Shown one piece after another: positions 16,699-25,501 of a DNA stretch of 64,000 nucleotides; positions within the stretch are counted from its first letter, which is position 1, and every line of letters begins with the position of its first letter. The stretch is from Bacillus sp. BHET2 (GTDB lineage: Bacteria > Bacillota > Bacilli > Bacillales > Bacillaceae_B). The position numbers were made by a program, and so were the translations under genes. The stretch covers positions 248,001 to 312,000 of the forward strand of contig NZ_VCQN01000001.1 in assembly GCF_005938125.1 (NCBI RefSeq), in the 5' to 3' direction. The notes under the pieces are model-generated. The model was not told where the DNA came from, made no database searches, and worked only from the letters and a program-made list of their open reading frames with translations.

Positions 16699-17610
16699 TT
16701 ATCGCCCATCTACTGAGTGCTTAGTGTTCTTGTTTCTCCCTATCCAGGCAAACAGAGGCAGTTCAGAGAAAAGCATTCCGATTACGATGAAACAGCAGCC
16801 TGCAATCGCCAGAAATCCCAATCGTTCGTCTATCCACAAATAAGAGCAGAAGGCAGCGAAAACAGGTTCCATGGTGAAAATAATGGCCACCCTGGATGGA
16901 GTCGTATACCTCTGAGCATAGGTTTGAGTGATGAACGCTAATAAGGTAGCCAATAAAGAGGTAATTAGTAATGCGGTAATCACTTCCTTATTGAAAAATC
17001 CACCTTTGATGAGCACTTGCTTTGGTTCTTCAAAAATCAATGCACATCCTAACGACAGTATTCCAACTGTAGATAACTGAATCGTCGTTAATAGCAGAAG
17101 GGAAGCTCTTCTAGTGAAAAGGTCTGTAAAAATAATATGTAAGGTAAATCCGAATGCACATATGAATACGAGGATATCCCCTTTATTAATTGCTTGGGAA
17201 TGACCTGACATAAGCAGGTATAGCCCTATTGTTGCAAACATCGAGCCTATGATGGCACCTTTAGAAGGAATCCGCTTAAAGAACACATTTGAAAATAGGG
17301 GGACCATCACTACACTCAAACCTGTAACAAAACCTGCCTTAGAGGGGGTTGTGAACAACAGACCAAGGGTTTGAAAGGCATATCCAATAAATAGAAAGAA
17401 TCCTAAAAGACTGCCGTATAAGACGGAGTGCTTATTAACAGGAGTCTTCTTAATAAATAGAAGCACGCCTAAAGGAAGCGCAGCCAGCAGAAACCGAATT
17501 CCATTAAACATGAATGGTGGAAGGAATTCAATGGCTGATTGAACGATCACAAAGGTAGATCCCCATATAAACGCAACAATGATTAAGGAGATATCAGCCA
17601 TGCGTGACAA
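16699..17610 (-). CDS. EamA/DMT family transporter
   Basis: 303 residues with ten membrane helices in two EamA repeats; the N-terminal FIWGSTFV motif is the usual start of this drug/metabolite transporter family. Exporters of this type move amino acids, nucleotides or other metabolites, and the substrate cannot be predicted here. The TTG start has GAGGGGG 8 bases upstream. It begins 14 bases after the RNase H-like gene, so the two form an operon. Confidence 0.85.
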   Translation of the reverse strand: MSRMADISLIIVAFIWGSTFVIVQSAIEFLPPFMFNGIRFLLAALPLGVLLFIKKTPVNKHSVLYGSLLGFFLFIGYAFQTLGLLFTTPSKAGFVTGLSVVMVPLFSNVFFKRIPSKGAIIGSMFATIGLYLLMSGHSQAINKGDILVFICAFGFTLHIIFTDLFTRRASLLLLTTIQLSTVGILSLGCALIFEEPKQVLIKGGFFNKEVITALLITSLLATLLAFITQTYAQRYTTPSRVAIIFTMEPVFAAFCSYLWIDERLGFLAIAGCCFIVIGMLFSELPLFAWIGRNKNTKHSVDGR

Positions 17611-17624
17611 TAAAAATTCCCCCT

Positions 17625-18011
17625 CTAATTAAGATGGATGGCTTTACGGGCCAATTCATCCGCTGCTTTATTTTCTTTACTGGGTATCCACTTTACAAAG
17701 AAGAGATTTAGTTGCTTCGTCATTTTCAAAATTTCCTCAAGCAGATGTTTATATTGAGTGTTACGTACAAACCCCTTCTCAATCGCATGGACGACTGCTT
17801 GAGAATCACTTCGAAGCCACACGGTGTCGTCTTTTTTTTCTAAACACAGTTCTAGCGCTTTTTTACATGCAGTAAATTCAGCTTCGTGATTATCCATCAT
17901 CCCCAAAGGAATGGAGTGCTTCTCCACTTCGCCGTTCCACTTAATGAAAATTCCGGCCCCGCTTGGTCCTGGGTTGCCTGCGCTTGCTCCATCAATATTC
18001 ACTTCTATCAT
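17625..18011 (-). CDS. ypdQ: RNase HI-like protein (YpdQ)
   Basis: 128 residues of the RNase H fold. Seen are DGASAGNPGPSG (first aspartate, residues 7-18), the glutamate in NHEAEFTA near 43-50, and the aspartate in RSDSQAV near 69, with ENKAADELA near the end. These are the acidic catalytic positions of RNase HI, so activity on RNA-DNA hybrids is plausible. B. subtilis YpdQ is the likely counterpart by position, next to ypdP and near ypeP. Confidence 0.85.
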   Translation of the reverse strand: MIEVNIDGASAGNPGPSGAGIFIKWNGEVEKHSIPLGMMDNHEAEFTACKKALELCLEKKDDTVWLRSDSQAVVHAIEKGFVRNTQYKHLLEEILKMTKQLNLFFVKWIPSKENKAADELARKAIHLN

Positions 18012-18130
18012 TTGAGATCACTCCAAATTACATCGTAAGAATATTAATATAGTAGCATATATAAGAGTGAGATGGAGACATATTGGGTTAATCTGATTAT
18101 ATGCTAATTCGCTAAAGGGTATTTAACCAC

Positions 18131-18167
18131 AATGAAAACGACCAGAGCAAATTCAACCCTGGACGTT
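18131..18167 (-). terminator. Probable terminator after the queuosine precursor transporter gene
   Basis: On the minus strand AACGTCCAG and CTGGTCGTT form a 9-bp stem with one mismatch, followed by TTCATT. Moderate quality. Confidence 0.5.
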
Positions 18168-18180
18168 CTGATTCCTATTC

Positions 18181-18861
18181 CTATCCTATATTCTTGGGGA
18201 AACGTTTTGCGATATAGCCAAATGGGGTATCGATGATGGAAATGAGCCATTTGAGTAAATAGGTCGTAATGAAAATCTCAAACCATACATCCTTCGGATA
18301 TTCTCCAAGAAAAGCAATACTTGTGAAAACAAGTGTGTCCAAAAGCTGACTTATCATTGTACTCCCGTTATTTCGGATCCAAAACTGTGAATCTTTTGGA
18401 AATCTCTTCTTTAAGTAAGTGAAGATGTAAACGTCTGTTAATTGACTAATAAGATAGGCCATTAAGCTACCTAAAGCAATCCGAGGTATGATTCCAAAGA
18501 TCGTAGCCAAAGATTCTTGTGCGAAATCATCAGGATGAGGTTGAAATTGCAGCACAAGTTGCATAATAATAGTCATAACGATCAAGGTGAAAAAGCCTAG
18601 CCAAACGGCTTTCTGAGCATCCTTTTTTCCGTACTTTTCATTCAGGATATCCGTAACCAAAAAGGCGGTGCCATACATGGCATTTCCTAGCGTAGCGGTT
18701 AACCCAAAGATTTCAATCGTTTTGACAACTTGCAGATTAGCGAGTATCGTGGAAATGCCAATCCAAACAAAAAGTCCAGTTCGCCCAAACAATCTATACA
18801 TGATCAGTAGACATGAGAATGTAATGAGTACGAACAGGAGACCGAACCATATATTAAACAT
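18181..18861 (-). CDS. ypdP: Queuosine precursor transporter (YhhQ/YpdP family)
   Basis: 226 residues with about six membrane helices and the family block AFLVTDILNEKYGKKDA near residues 66-82. The family imports queuosine precursors (preQ0/preQ1 in E. coli YhhQ) for tRNA modification. AGGAGG stands before the ATG. A promoter with TATAAT is visible upstream; no preQ1 riboswitch could be recognised in the short leader. Confidence 0.9.
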   Translation of the reverse strand: MFNIWFGLLFVLITFSCLLIMYRLFGRTGLFVWIGISTILANLQVVKTIEIFGLTATLGNAMYGTAFLVTDILNEKYGKKDAQKAVWLGFFTLIVMTIIMQLVLQFQPHPDDFAQESLATIFGIIPRIALGSLMAYLISQLTDVYIFTYLKKRFPKDSQFWIRNNGSTMISQLLDTLVFTSIAFLGEYPKDVWFEIFITTYLLKWLISIIDTPFGYIAKRFPKNIG

Positions 18862-18902
18862 ATTAGAGTCCTCCTACTATACTTGCCTAAACAATAGTCA
18901 CC

Positions 18903-18931
18903 ATTATACAAATAAAAGTAAATGTAAACAA
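18903..18931 (-). promoter_or_regulatory. Sigma-A type promoter of ypdP
   Basis: On the minus strand TTGTTT (18931-18926), a 17-base spacer and TATAAT (18908-18903). It lies 42 bases before the ypdP start codon and just outside the ypeP ribosome site on the other strand. Confidence 0.65.
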
Positions 18932-18959
18932 CAAAATGGAGTTAAAGGAGTCTGTGGCC

Positions 18960-19616
18960 ATGGAAATGAAGATCAAATTTAAATATAAGAGTAAAACACC
19001 TTCCTGCATTTGGTTTGAATCTGATTACTTTCCAAGAAAAGAAACGATGATTCATGTGGATGATCTTATGAAAACAGGGAGAGTCCTTGATCTTGAAATT
19101 ATCGATGAAATGGGGAATTCGTGGTCCAGAAAGGAATTCATTAAACTGAATCAGGAATTAGATAAGGAACCGGAAAATATTGTTGTATATTTTGATGGTG
19201 GATTTGATAAGGAATCCCACATTGCCGGTGCAGGAATCGCCATCTATTATGATAAAGGTGGAGAATCCTTTAGGATTAGAAAGAATGAACTCCTCGAGGA
19301 AATAGACAATAATAATGAAGCAGAATATGCAGCATTACATATTGCCCTCGGATTGCTGGAAGAAATAGGCGTCAAAAATGCGCCCTGTTCGATCATGGGA
19401 GATTCACAGGTTGTACTTAAACAGCTGGAAGGGGAATGGCCTTGCTATGAAGAGGGCTTAAGCCGCTGGCTCGATCGAATTGAAGCCCAAATCCAAAAGC
19501 TCAGATTGAAAACCGATGTAACCGTGCTGAATCGAAAAGATAATAAAGAAGCAGATAAGCTTGCCAATCAAGCGTTGCAAGGCACCAAAGTACACAGTAA
19601 TAAACGAATAGAATAA
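18960..19616 (+). CDS. ypeP: RNase H-like (reverse transcriptase-like) protein YpeP
   Basis: 218 residues: an N-terminal part of about 75 residues with no catalytic motif, then an RNase H fold with VYFDGGFDKESH near residue 79, NNNEAEYAA near 115 and MGDSQVV near 143; the final NKEADKLANQAL helix is typical. Catalytic acids are kept. The ATG at 18960 is chosen since AAAGGAG lies 9 bases before it. It is divergent from ypdP, so two RNase H-like genes flank the transporter gene. Confidence 0.85.
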   Translation: MEMKIKFKYKSKTPSCIWFESDYFPRKETMIHVDDLMKTGRVLDLEIIDEMGNSWSRKEFIKLNQELDKEPENIVVYFDGGFDKESHIAGAGIAIYYDKGGESFRIRKNELLEEIDNNNEAEYAALHIALGLLEEIGVKNAPCSIMGDSQVVLKQLEGEWPCYEEGLSRWLDRIEAQIQKLRLKTDVTVLNRKDNKEADKLANQALQGTKVHSNKRIE

Positions 19617-19682
19617 TGTCATCCCGAACAATATACTCTATAAATAATAACAACGTACGCGAACAAGCTTAGGAGTGATCAT

Positions 19683-19859
19683 ATGAATCGAAAAGAAGTG
19701 GTGGACAAAGTGGATGAGCTTATAGACACCTACTGCAACGACTGCTTACTTAAAGCACACTTTCGTAAAGAGCATGGTAAAACGTACGCTCACCGCTTTT
19801 GCATAGAAAAATGCACCATTGGAGAACAAATACGAAATCACGGAGAAAAATTGAACTAG
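19683..19859 (+). CDS. ypeQ: Small zinc-finger protein YpeQ
   Basis: 58 residues with CNDC near residue 18-21 and a second pair of cysteines at 40 and 44, plus histidines, which fits a zinc-finger domain. Position after ypeP matches B. subtilis ypeQ. TAGGAGTGAT precedes the ATG. Function unknown. The stop is followed at once by another ribosome-site-like sequence. Confidence 0.75.
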   Translation: MNRKEVVDKVDELIDTYCNDCLLKAHFRKEHGKTYAHRFCIEKCTIGEQIRNHGEKLN

Positions 19860-19888
19860 AAAAAGGAGGTTCATACTCGAATCCCACC

Positions 19889-19954
19889 ATGAACTTGGGG
19901 GGACTAGCCGGCGAAGCGGGATCTAACAAAAAGGACATCCGTTCCAAGTATTAA
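19889..19954 (+). CDS. Possible 21-residue peptide ending inside the terminator
   Basis: A strong AAAAGGAGG sequence begins two bases after the ypeQ stop. The nearest ATG in range is at 19889, 19 bases further, giving a 21-residue glycine-rich then basic peptide (GLAGEAG near the start, KKDIRSKY at the end) whose stop codon lies in the terminator loop. GTTCAT at 19869 and ATGAAC at 19889 can pair, which could shorten the distance. The long spacing is against it. Confidence 0.3.
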   Translation: MNLGGLAGEAGSNKKDIRSKY

Positions 19955-19976
19955 CTCGAAACGGATGTCCTTTTTG
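19927..19976. terminator. Bidirectional terminator between ypeQ and cspD
   Basis: Perfect 17-bp stem running from 19927 to 19943 and 19960 to 19976, a 16-base loop and T runs on both strands; it separates convergent genes. Confidence 0.9.
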
Positions 19977-19998
19977 TATTTCATATATTGTTGACCAA

Positions 19999-20199
19999 TT
20001 ATAATTTAACTACGTTTTCTGCTTGTGGTCCGCGATTTCCATCAACTACGTCGAAAGAAACTTCTTGACCTTCTTCCAATGATTTGAACCCTTCTCCTTG
20101 AATTGCTGAGAAATGAACAAATACATCTTCTCCGCCTTCTACTTCGATAAATCCAAATCCTTTTTCATTGTTGAACCATTTCACTTTACCATTTTGCAT
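19999..20199 (-). CDS. cspD: Cold-shock protein CspD
   Basis: 66 residues of one cold-shock domain that binds single-stranded RNA and DNA. RNP1 is KGFGFIEV (residues 13-20) and RNP2 is VFVHF (residues 26-30). AGGAGG precedes the ATG. In B. subtilis cspD lies near ugtP and ypeQ, as here. Cold-shock leaders are often regulatory, but I see no defined element. Confidence 0.95.
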   Translation of the reverse strand: MQNGKVKWFNNEKGFGFIEVEGGEDVFVHFSAIQGEGFKSLEEGQEVSFDVVDGNRGPQAENVVKL

Positions 20200-20259
20200 T
20201 TTCTAATCCTCCTAAATCGTTCAAGCACTTTTGCGCTTCTGGAAAATATTTATCATGAA

Positions 20260-20397
20260 ATGCTTGATTCTCATGGCTTAAAGATAAGCATGGAGCTCAT
20301 GCACTACGATGATGTCTTAACTATACAATATGAAGATTTTCGAGTCAACATTCACCCTAAGAATTTGATGGGGTTTTTACAGATTTTGTTTGCGTAA
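20260..20397 (+). pseudogene. Possible gene remnant upstream of mntR
   Basis: A 45-codon stretch that reads like protein (MLDSHGLKIS, then YEDFRVNIHPKNL) up to a stop at 20397. The frame is open upstream but runs into the cspD gene on the other strand, and no ribosome site stands before any start, so it may be a 5'-truncated gene. No family is recognised. Confidence 0.3.
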
Positions 20398-20448
20398 GGC
20401 ACCCATTCAGCTTTGAAGGATCCCAATTTTTTAAAAGGTGGAGGATAT

Positions 20449-20541
20449 TTGATTTCATTTAAACGCACGATTGAAGTGGCAGAAATGGGAATCAAAGAAA
20501 TGACCTGGTATGACTGGGTTGTATTCGCTCTTTACTTATAG
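20449..20541 (+). CDS. Possible 30-residue peptide
   Basis: A TTG start at 20449 directly follows AAAAGGTGGAGG (4-base gap) and opens a 30-codon frame with an amphipathic first half (KRTIEVAEMGIKEM) and a hydrophobic, aromatic end (WYDWVVFALYL). The ribosome site is strong, the start codon and spacing are less good. It stands 41 bases before mntR and could be a leader peptide or small membrane-associated protein. Confidence 0.45.
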   Translation: MISFKRTIEVAEMGIKEMTWYDWVVFALYL

Positions 20542-20582
20542 TAAACTTTTAATGATATTTATGGGAATTTGGAGGGTACAGA

Positions 20583-20999
20583 ATGCCTACACCAAGTATG
20601 GAAGATTATATAGAACAGATTTATATGTTAATTGAGAATAAAGGTTATGCAAGAGTATCAGATATAGCAGAAGCTTTATCCGTTCACCCCTCCTCCGTTA
20701 CCAAAATGGTGCAGAAGCTAGATAAGGATGATTATCTCATTTATGAGAAATATCGTGGGCTTGTTCTGACTCCAAAAGGGAGTAAAGTAGGAAAACGTTT
20801 AGTATATAGGCATGAGCTGTTAGAACAATTCCTTCGTGTTATTGGAGTGAAAGAAGAGCAAATATATGAGGACGTTGAAGGAATCGAACATCACTTAAGC
20901 TGGGACTCAATTGATCGAATTGGTGATCTTGTTCAATTCTTTGAGGAAGAAAAGAAACGGGTAGAAGAGCTACGAACTATTCAAAATCGTAGCGAATAG
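20583..20999 (+). CDS. mntR: Manganese-dependent transcriptional regulator MntR
   Basis: 138 residues, DtxR family: an N-terminal winged helix ([15 protein letters not shown], then [15 protein letters not shown] as the recognition region) and a dimerisation domain with metal ligands in MEDY (D8), E99-H103 region (EGIEHHLSW) and H77. The sequence is very close to B. subtilis MntR as I know it. It represses Mn import genes and activates efflux when Mn is high. It lacks the SH3-like domain, as other MntR proteins. GGAGGG precedes the ATG. Confidence 0.97.
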   Translation: MPTPSMEDYIEQIYMLIENKGYARVSDIAEALSVHPSSVTKMVQKLDKDDYLIYEKYRGLVLTPKGSKVGKRLVYRHELLEQFLRVIGVKEEQIYEDVEGIEHHLSWDSIDRIGDLVQFFEEEKKRVEELRTIQNRSE

Positions 21000-21055
21000 C
21001 AGGATTATACGTTTTCATTCACCAATATGTCGTGAAATTCAACTGCATACTAACT

Positions 21056-21092
21056 AAAAGGACTTTCAATTTAGGTTGAAAGTCCTTTTAAA
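21056..21092 (+). terminator. Rho-independent terminator after mntR
   Basis: Perfect 14-bp stem AAAAGGACTTTCAA / TTGAAAGTCCTTTT; it can serve both strands. Confidence 0.9.
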
Positions 21093-21127
21093 CACTATGG
21101 ATGAACCTGTAGACTATTGAAATGGAT

Positions 21128-21346
21128 TCAGAAGATATTTGGATAATCATGGAAATCGTTATCACTCAGTGACAGACTTGTTAATTCCGATTCTCCCCAT
21201 TCATTTTCATTGAGTGTAACACCTTGAATTAAGCCTTCAGAAGCTTCTAGAACAGCTTTGCGATAGGAAATAATTCGTCCGGAAGAAGTTTGAAAACTAA
21301 TGATGTCTCCATGATAATTTCGTTGAACCTTAGAAATCTCTTCCAT
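21128..21346 (-). CDS. DUF3892-like small protein
   Basis: 72 residues, beta-rich. The pattern ISKVQRNYHGDIISFQTSSGRIISYRKAV followed by a later IQGVTL strand resembles DUF3892 proteins of Bacillaceae, which have no known role. No membrane segment or cysteine. A ribosome site GAAAGGTGATG precedes the ATG. Single-gene unit, convergent with mntR across a terminator. Confidence 0.6.
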   Translation of the reverse strand: MEEISKVQRNYHGDIISFQTSSGRIISYRKAVLEASEGLIQGVTLNENEWGESELTSLSLSDNDFHDYPNIF

Positions 21347-21550
21347 ACTTCATCACCTTTCTTGATCAGACTATGAGAATAGTATGGACAAATGAGCAGC
21401 AAAAAATAAGATGATATGCATACTTAAATATGGAAATGACCTAATGAAATGGCTGTTTTTGTAATAGAATGGGTATCTGCAGCTGGTATAAGAATTTTTA
21501 GAGCCTGAGTGAAAATCTAGAGTATGATCAATAAATAGTGAGGTGTGTGT

Positions 21551-22225
21551 ATGAAACGTTCAGAATGGCATCAGAGTGCGAGAAATCGCTGGGAAGACAA
21601 TGCAGATCATTGGCATTCAAAAAGCGTAGAAATGTGGACTAGTGGAAGTAGAAAGAAGATTATCCCGTTCTTTAACAAGCATATTGAAAAAGGGCAACCT
21701 GTTGCAGACTTAGGTTGCGGTGACGGGTATGGATCTTATCTGCTTTATGAAAAAGGATATGTAGTTACAGGAATGGACTTCTCTCGGAAAATGGTTGATA
21801 TTGCGAATAAACAAGAAAAGGATACTTTATCGTTTGTTCAAGGTGATTTGAGGTCTCTACCATTTCAAGATGAGCAATTTCATGCTGTGATGGCGATTAA
21901 TTCCATTGAATGGACGGAGGATCCATTCCATACTTTGAATGAAATCGAACGAGTTGTCGCTACTGATGGCTATATTTGTATTGGTCTCTTAGGCCCTACT
22001 GCCCACCCGAGGGAGAATGCATTCATGCGCCTTCACGGTGAAAAAGTGATTTGCAATACGATGATGCCTTGGGAACTGGAGAGGCTGGCCAATGAAAAAG
22101 GGTGGAAGAAAATCGAGGAAAATTGGGTATACAAAAACGGCGTGGACGTTTCCTTAACAGAAACTCTTTCCAATGAATTAAAGCAGTCTTTAACGTTTAT
22201 GACATTGTTCATGTTTCAAAAATAA
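21551..22225 (+). CDS. Class I SAM-dependent methyltransferase
   Basis: 224 residues with the Rossmann SAM-binding motif I as VADLGCGDGYGSYLL near residue 51, motif II aspartate in GMDFS near 74 and GDLRSLPF near 96. This is the Methyltransf_11/25 group acting on small molecules; the substrate is unknown. The ATG at 21551 follows TGAGGTG; a GTG two codons upstream overlaps that site. Monocistronic with a strong terminator. Confidence 0.85.
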   Translation: MKRSEWHQSARNRWEDNADHWHSKSVEMWTSGSRKKIIPFFNKHIEKGQPVADLGCGDGYGSYLLYEKGYVVTGMDFSRKMVDIANKQEKDTLSFVQGDLRSLPFQDEQFHAVMAINSIEWTEDPFHTLNEIERVVATDGYICIGLLGPTAHPRENAFMRLHGEKVICNTMMPWELERLANEKGWKKIEENWVYKNGVDVSLTETLSNELKQSLTFMTLFMFQK

Positions 22226-22227
22226 AG

Positions 22228-22268
22228 AATATGATCGATCCGAACTTTTCGGATCGATCATATTTTTT
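22228..22268. terminator. Bidirectional terminator
   Basis: Perfect 17-bp stem (22228-22244 with 22248-22264), CTT loop, then TTTTTCTT. It lies between the methyltransferase gene and a minus-strand small gene. Confidence 0.95.
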
Positions 22269-22269
22269 C

Positions 22270-22452
22270 TTATTTATTCAGCTCGTTCACCAATTCTCTT
22301 TTTATGCGTTTGAAATGAATCGGATGATGAAACCATCCTGCATAGCTTTTCTCGATTGATTTTTGATGAGAGTATATCCAGGTTGCTTTAAAGGGAAAAG
22401 TGGTTAATGATGCAATGCCTATTCCGAAAAAGATGTGAGTCGATGTTTCCAT
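22270..22452 (-). CDS. Small protein downstream of ugtP
   Basis: 60 residues from an ATG preceded by AAAGGAGG with 7-base spacing. Residues 6-22 (HIFFGIGIASLTTFPF) are hydrophobic enough for one membrane helix, and the rest is basic and histidine-rich, ending RELVNELNK. The start is one base after the ugtP stop (TGACATG), so it is translated with ugtP. Not recognised; its place suggests a link to glycolipid synthesis. Confidence 0.6.
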   Translation of the reverse strand: METSTHIFFGIGIASLTTFPFKATWIYSHQKSIEKSYAGWFHHPIHFKRIKRELVNELNK

Positions 22453-22453
22453 G

Positions 22454-23584
22454 TCACATCCTCCTTTCAGAGGGGTAACTCTGCTTATGTTCATGACGAA
22501 GAATATCCTCCACGATGGATATGCATGCATTTTCTTTGTAGACAGAATATACTTTTCCGGATAGTGAATCTTTGGTATTTTTATCATATAAACAACGATA
22601 TATGTTTTTTAAGAAATCATAATGGGTTACATATTTGAGAGCTGCCCCCTCTTGGAAAAAATAATTGGCATTTTCATTTTCCTGTCCGGGAGCAGGCTTA
22701 AATATGATGATAGGCAGTTTGAAAGAAGCTGCTTCCGTTAACGTGATGGCACCGGACTTTGTGACTAGGCAATCGGTTAAGGAAAACAGTTTTTCCATCC
22801 CAGTCATATATCCATAGATATGAATATTCGGACATTTAACCACATTTTTTAAATGTAAATAAAGTTCCTTATTCCTTCCGCACACAACGACTGCCTGAAG
22901 ATTGGGATCCTTTGAAAGGGATGACAAGACTGGTTCGATATTCGGGACCAAGCCGAGACCTCCCCCCATAAAGGTGACCGTTTTTCGATCGGGGGATAGT
23001 CCAAGCTCTTTATAAGGTTTTTCTGCATGTGGCTGGAAACATGATCTTATGGGTAAACCGCTAACTATGATTCTTTGTTTTTCAACTCCGTACGTAGTGA
23101 GGGTCCTCCTTACCTGTTCACTCGCCACATAGTATTTCTCTATCATTGGATGAATCCACAGCGGGTGAGCACAGTAATCTGTTATTACGGTATAAGTTGG
23201 TATATTAAAGGAGGAACGGAGTCGTAAGTATGGTGCTGCAGGAAGCGGGAATGTCGTGACGATGCAGGACGGCGAATAGGTTTCGATAAGTTTTAACAAC
23301 CTCTTCTTTCCTAAATGCTGATAGAAATAACTTAACCCCTTTGAGGAAAGTTTGTCTGTTCCATAATAAAAAGCTTTATAAAAAGGAGTGCCGAATTTAG
23401 AAAAACCCTTTTTTAATAAATTTTGAGCTATTGAGTGAATAGCGGGGTAGGCTTCCCCGTATAAATCTCGGATATGTACATGATGTCCAAGATTTCTAAA
23501 TGTATCAGCAATGGTCTCAGCGGTTTGGGTATGTCCTTCTCCAAAATGAGCTGTTAAAATGAGAACCGACTTTTCTTTCCGCAT
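22454..23584 (-). CDS. ugtP: Processive diacylglycerol glucosyltransferase UgtP
   Basis: 376 residues, GT28 family (MGDG synthase type). It transfers glucose from UDP-glucose to diacylglycerol to make the glycolipid anchor of lipoteichoic acid; in B. subtilis it also links nutrition to cell size. The N-terminal LILTAHFGEGHTQTA matches the family start, and the C-terminal UDP-sugar site is seen as TKSGAITLTEA near residue 279 and KPAPGQENENA near 302. The ATG at 23584 has GGGGGA upstream. Sequence is diverged from B. subtilis but colinear. Confidence 0.88.
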   Translation of the reverse strand: MRKEKSVLILTAHFGEGHTQTAETIADTFRNLGHHVHIRDLYGEAYPAIHSIAQNLLKKGFSKFGTPFYKAFYYGTDKLSSKGLSYFYQHLGKKRLLKLIETYSPSCIVTTFPLPAAPYLRLRSSFNIPTYTVITDYCAHPLWIHPMIEKYYVASEQVRRTLTTYGVEKQRIIVSGLPIRSCFQPHAEKPYKELGLSPDRKTVTFMGGGLGLVPNIEPVLSSLSKDPNLQAVVVCGRNKELYLHLKNVVKCPNIHIYGYMTGMEKLFSLTDCLVTKSGAITLTEAASFKLPIIIFKPAPGQENENANYFFQEGAALKYVTHYDFLKNIYRCLYDKNTKDSLSGKVYSVYKENACISIVEDILRHEHKQSYPSERRM

Positions 23585-23782
23585 TCTATTTCCCCCGATC
23601 AAAGAAAATGGTAGAGAGAGAAGAGCAAAACAATTGATTTATCGTGTAAAATAAAGAAACACTATATTATAAGAGTACCTACAGATTGTAAATGCTGTTT
23701 ATTGATAAACACGCTTTTTTGTAAAAAATGAATTGATACACGGTGTATAACGTTAACTATGAAGCTAAGAAGGTGAATTTCT

Positions 23783-25474
23783 GTGACAACCACGAAGAGA
23801 AAAGTGAAATCAGATATTGAAATTGCTCAACAATCCACGCTAATGCCGATCATAGATATTGCGAAGAAAATTGGACTTACAGAAGATGATATGGAGTCCT
23901 TTGGGAAATACAAAGGGAAAATTTCCTTTGAAGCGATACATAGACTGAAAGACCATACCCAGGGGAAATTAATCCTGGTCACATCAATCAACCCAACGCC
24001 AGCGGGCGAAGGGAAATCAACGGTTACTGTGGGGCTAGGGGATGCGTTAAACCAATTAAATAAAAAAGCCATTATCGCTATGAGAGAGCCTTCCCTTGGG
24101 CCGACAATGGGAATCAAGGGGGGAGCAACTGGAGGAGGATATTCTCAGGTTCTCCCTATGGAGGACATCAACCTTCATTTCACAGGGGATATCCACGCCA
24201 TATCCGCTGCAAACAACGCTTTATCTGCGCTAATCGATAATCATATGCATCAAGGAAATGAATTGGATATCGATCAACGAAGAGTTGTCTGGAAACGTGC
24301 CATTGATATGAATGATCGTGCTCTTAGGCAAATAATTGTGGGTTTGGGTGGCCCTGTACAAGGTGTTCCACGAGAAGATGGATTTGATATCACTGTAGCG
24401 TCTGAGATTATGGCTGTTCTATGTTTATCACAGAGTATAGAGGAATTAAGAAGTAGACTTGGGAAGATGGTTGTGGCCTATAACGTATCAAAACAACCGG
24501 TAACCGTAGAAGACTTGGGAGTGGAGGGTGCACTGACCTTATTGTTGAAGGATGCCCTGAAGCCTAATCTTGTGCAGACGATTGAGCATTCACCAGCTCT
24601 TATTCACGGAGGACCATTTGCGAATATTGCCCACGGCTGCAATAGTATCATGGCTACGAAAACGGCATTGAAACTTGCAGATTATGTGGTGACAGAATCC
24701 GGATTCGGGGCGGATCTAGGAGCGGAAAAATTCCTCAATATCAAGACAAGGGCTGCCGATATAGCCCCTGATGCCATCGTTCTTGTAGCCACCATTCGTG
24801 CCCTGAAGATGCATGGGGGTCAAGGGAAAGACAAACTGCAGACAGAAAATCTTGAGGCTCTCCATAGGGGATTAGCGAATTTAAAGAAGCATATGGAAAC
24901 ATTGGATCAATTTAATGTCCCATACGTGGTAGCCGTCAATCGATTCGTGACAGACAGTGACCATGAAATTGACACCTTAATGAAATGGTGTGAAAACCAG
25001 AGTGTGAAGGTTTCCTTAACAGATGTCTGGGCAAAAGGTGGACAAGGCGGAGTGGATTTAGCTGAAAAGGTATTGAGTGAAATAGAAGCGAACAAAAAGG
25101 AATTCACTCCACTTTATGAGCTTTCTGATTCACTTCAATTAAAAATCGATACCATCGCGAAAAAAGTGTATGGAGCGAAAGAGGTGGACTACACGGTCAA
25201 AGCACGAAAGCAATTGGAGCAGTTTGAAGAACAGGGGTGGGGTGTTCTGCCTATATGTATGGCCAAGACCCAATATTCCCTATCAGATGACCCTTCTAAA
25301 CTTGGCCGCCCTGAGGGTTTCACGATCACGATAAGGGAATTGAAGCCGAAAATTGGAGCCGGTTTTATCGTTGCATTAACCGGGGAAGTAATGACGATGC
25401 CAGGACTACCAAAAAAACCTGCCGCGTTCGGTATGAATGTGGATGAAGCCGGCCGGGCTATCGGGTTGTTTTAG
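23783..25474 (+). CDS. fhs: Formate-tetrahydrofolate ligase
   Basis: ATP-dependent ligation of formate to tetrahydrofolate, supplying 10-formyl-THF to one-carbon metabolism. 563 residues, the normal length. The ATP-binding loop TPAGEGKST is at about residues 71-79, and the family blocks [23 protein letters not shown] and [13 protein letters not shown] are seen. The GTG start has AAGGTG upstream. The 180-base upstream region shows no riboswitch that I can recognise. Confidence 0.97.
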   Translation: MTTTKRKVKSDIEIAQQSTLMPIIDIAKKIGLTEDDMESFGKYKGKISFEAIHRLKDHTQGKLILVTSINPTPAGEGKSTVTVGLGDALNQLNKKAIIAMREPSLGPTMGIKGGATGGGYSQVLPMEDINLHFTGDIHAISAANNALSALIDNHMHQGNELDIDQRRVVWKRAIDMNDRALRQIIVGLGGPVQGVPREDGFDITVASEIMAVLCLSQSIEELRSRLGKMVVAYNVSKQPVTVEDLGVEGALTLLLKDALKPNLVQTIEHSPALIHGGPFANIAHGCNSIMATKTALKLADYVVTESGFGADLGAEKFLNIKTRAADIAPDAIVLVATIRALKMHGGQGKDKLQTENLEALHRGLANLKKHMETLDQFNVPYVVAVNRFVTDSDHEIDTLMKWCENQSVKVSLTDVWAKGGQGGVDLAEKVLSEIEANKKEFTPLYELSDSLQLKIDTIAKKVYGAKEVDYTVKARKQLEQFEEQGWGVLPICMAKTQYSLSDDPSKLGRPEGFTITIRELKPKIGAGFIVALTGEVMTMPGLPKKPAAFGMNVDEAGRAIGLF

Positions 25475-25501
25475 CGATATATATAGGAAGGAGAGGAGAA
25501 T

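Noticed and set aside
18862..18935. preQ1 riboswitch upstream of the queuosine precursor transporter gene
   Set aside because: The leader after the TATAAT is too short and shows none of the conserved preQ1-I bases.
20113..20259. N-terminal half of a plus-strand ORF from 20113
   Set aside because: It lies antisense to cspD, which has full RNP motifs, and has no ribosome site; only the part after 20260 could be a remnant.
23603..23782. Folate (THF) riboswitch before fhs
   Set aside because: I could not find the paired elements of that class in the 180 bases; only ordinary AT-rich sequence is visible.
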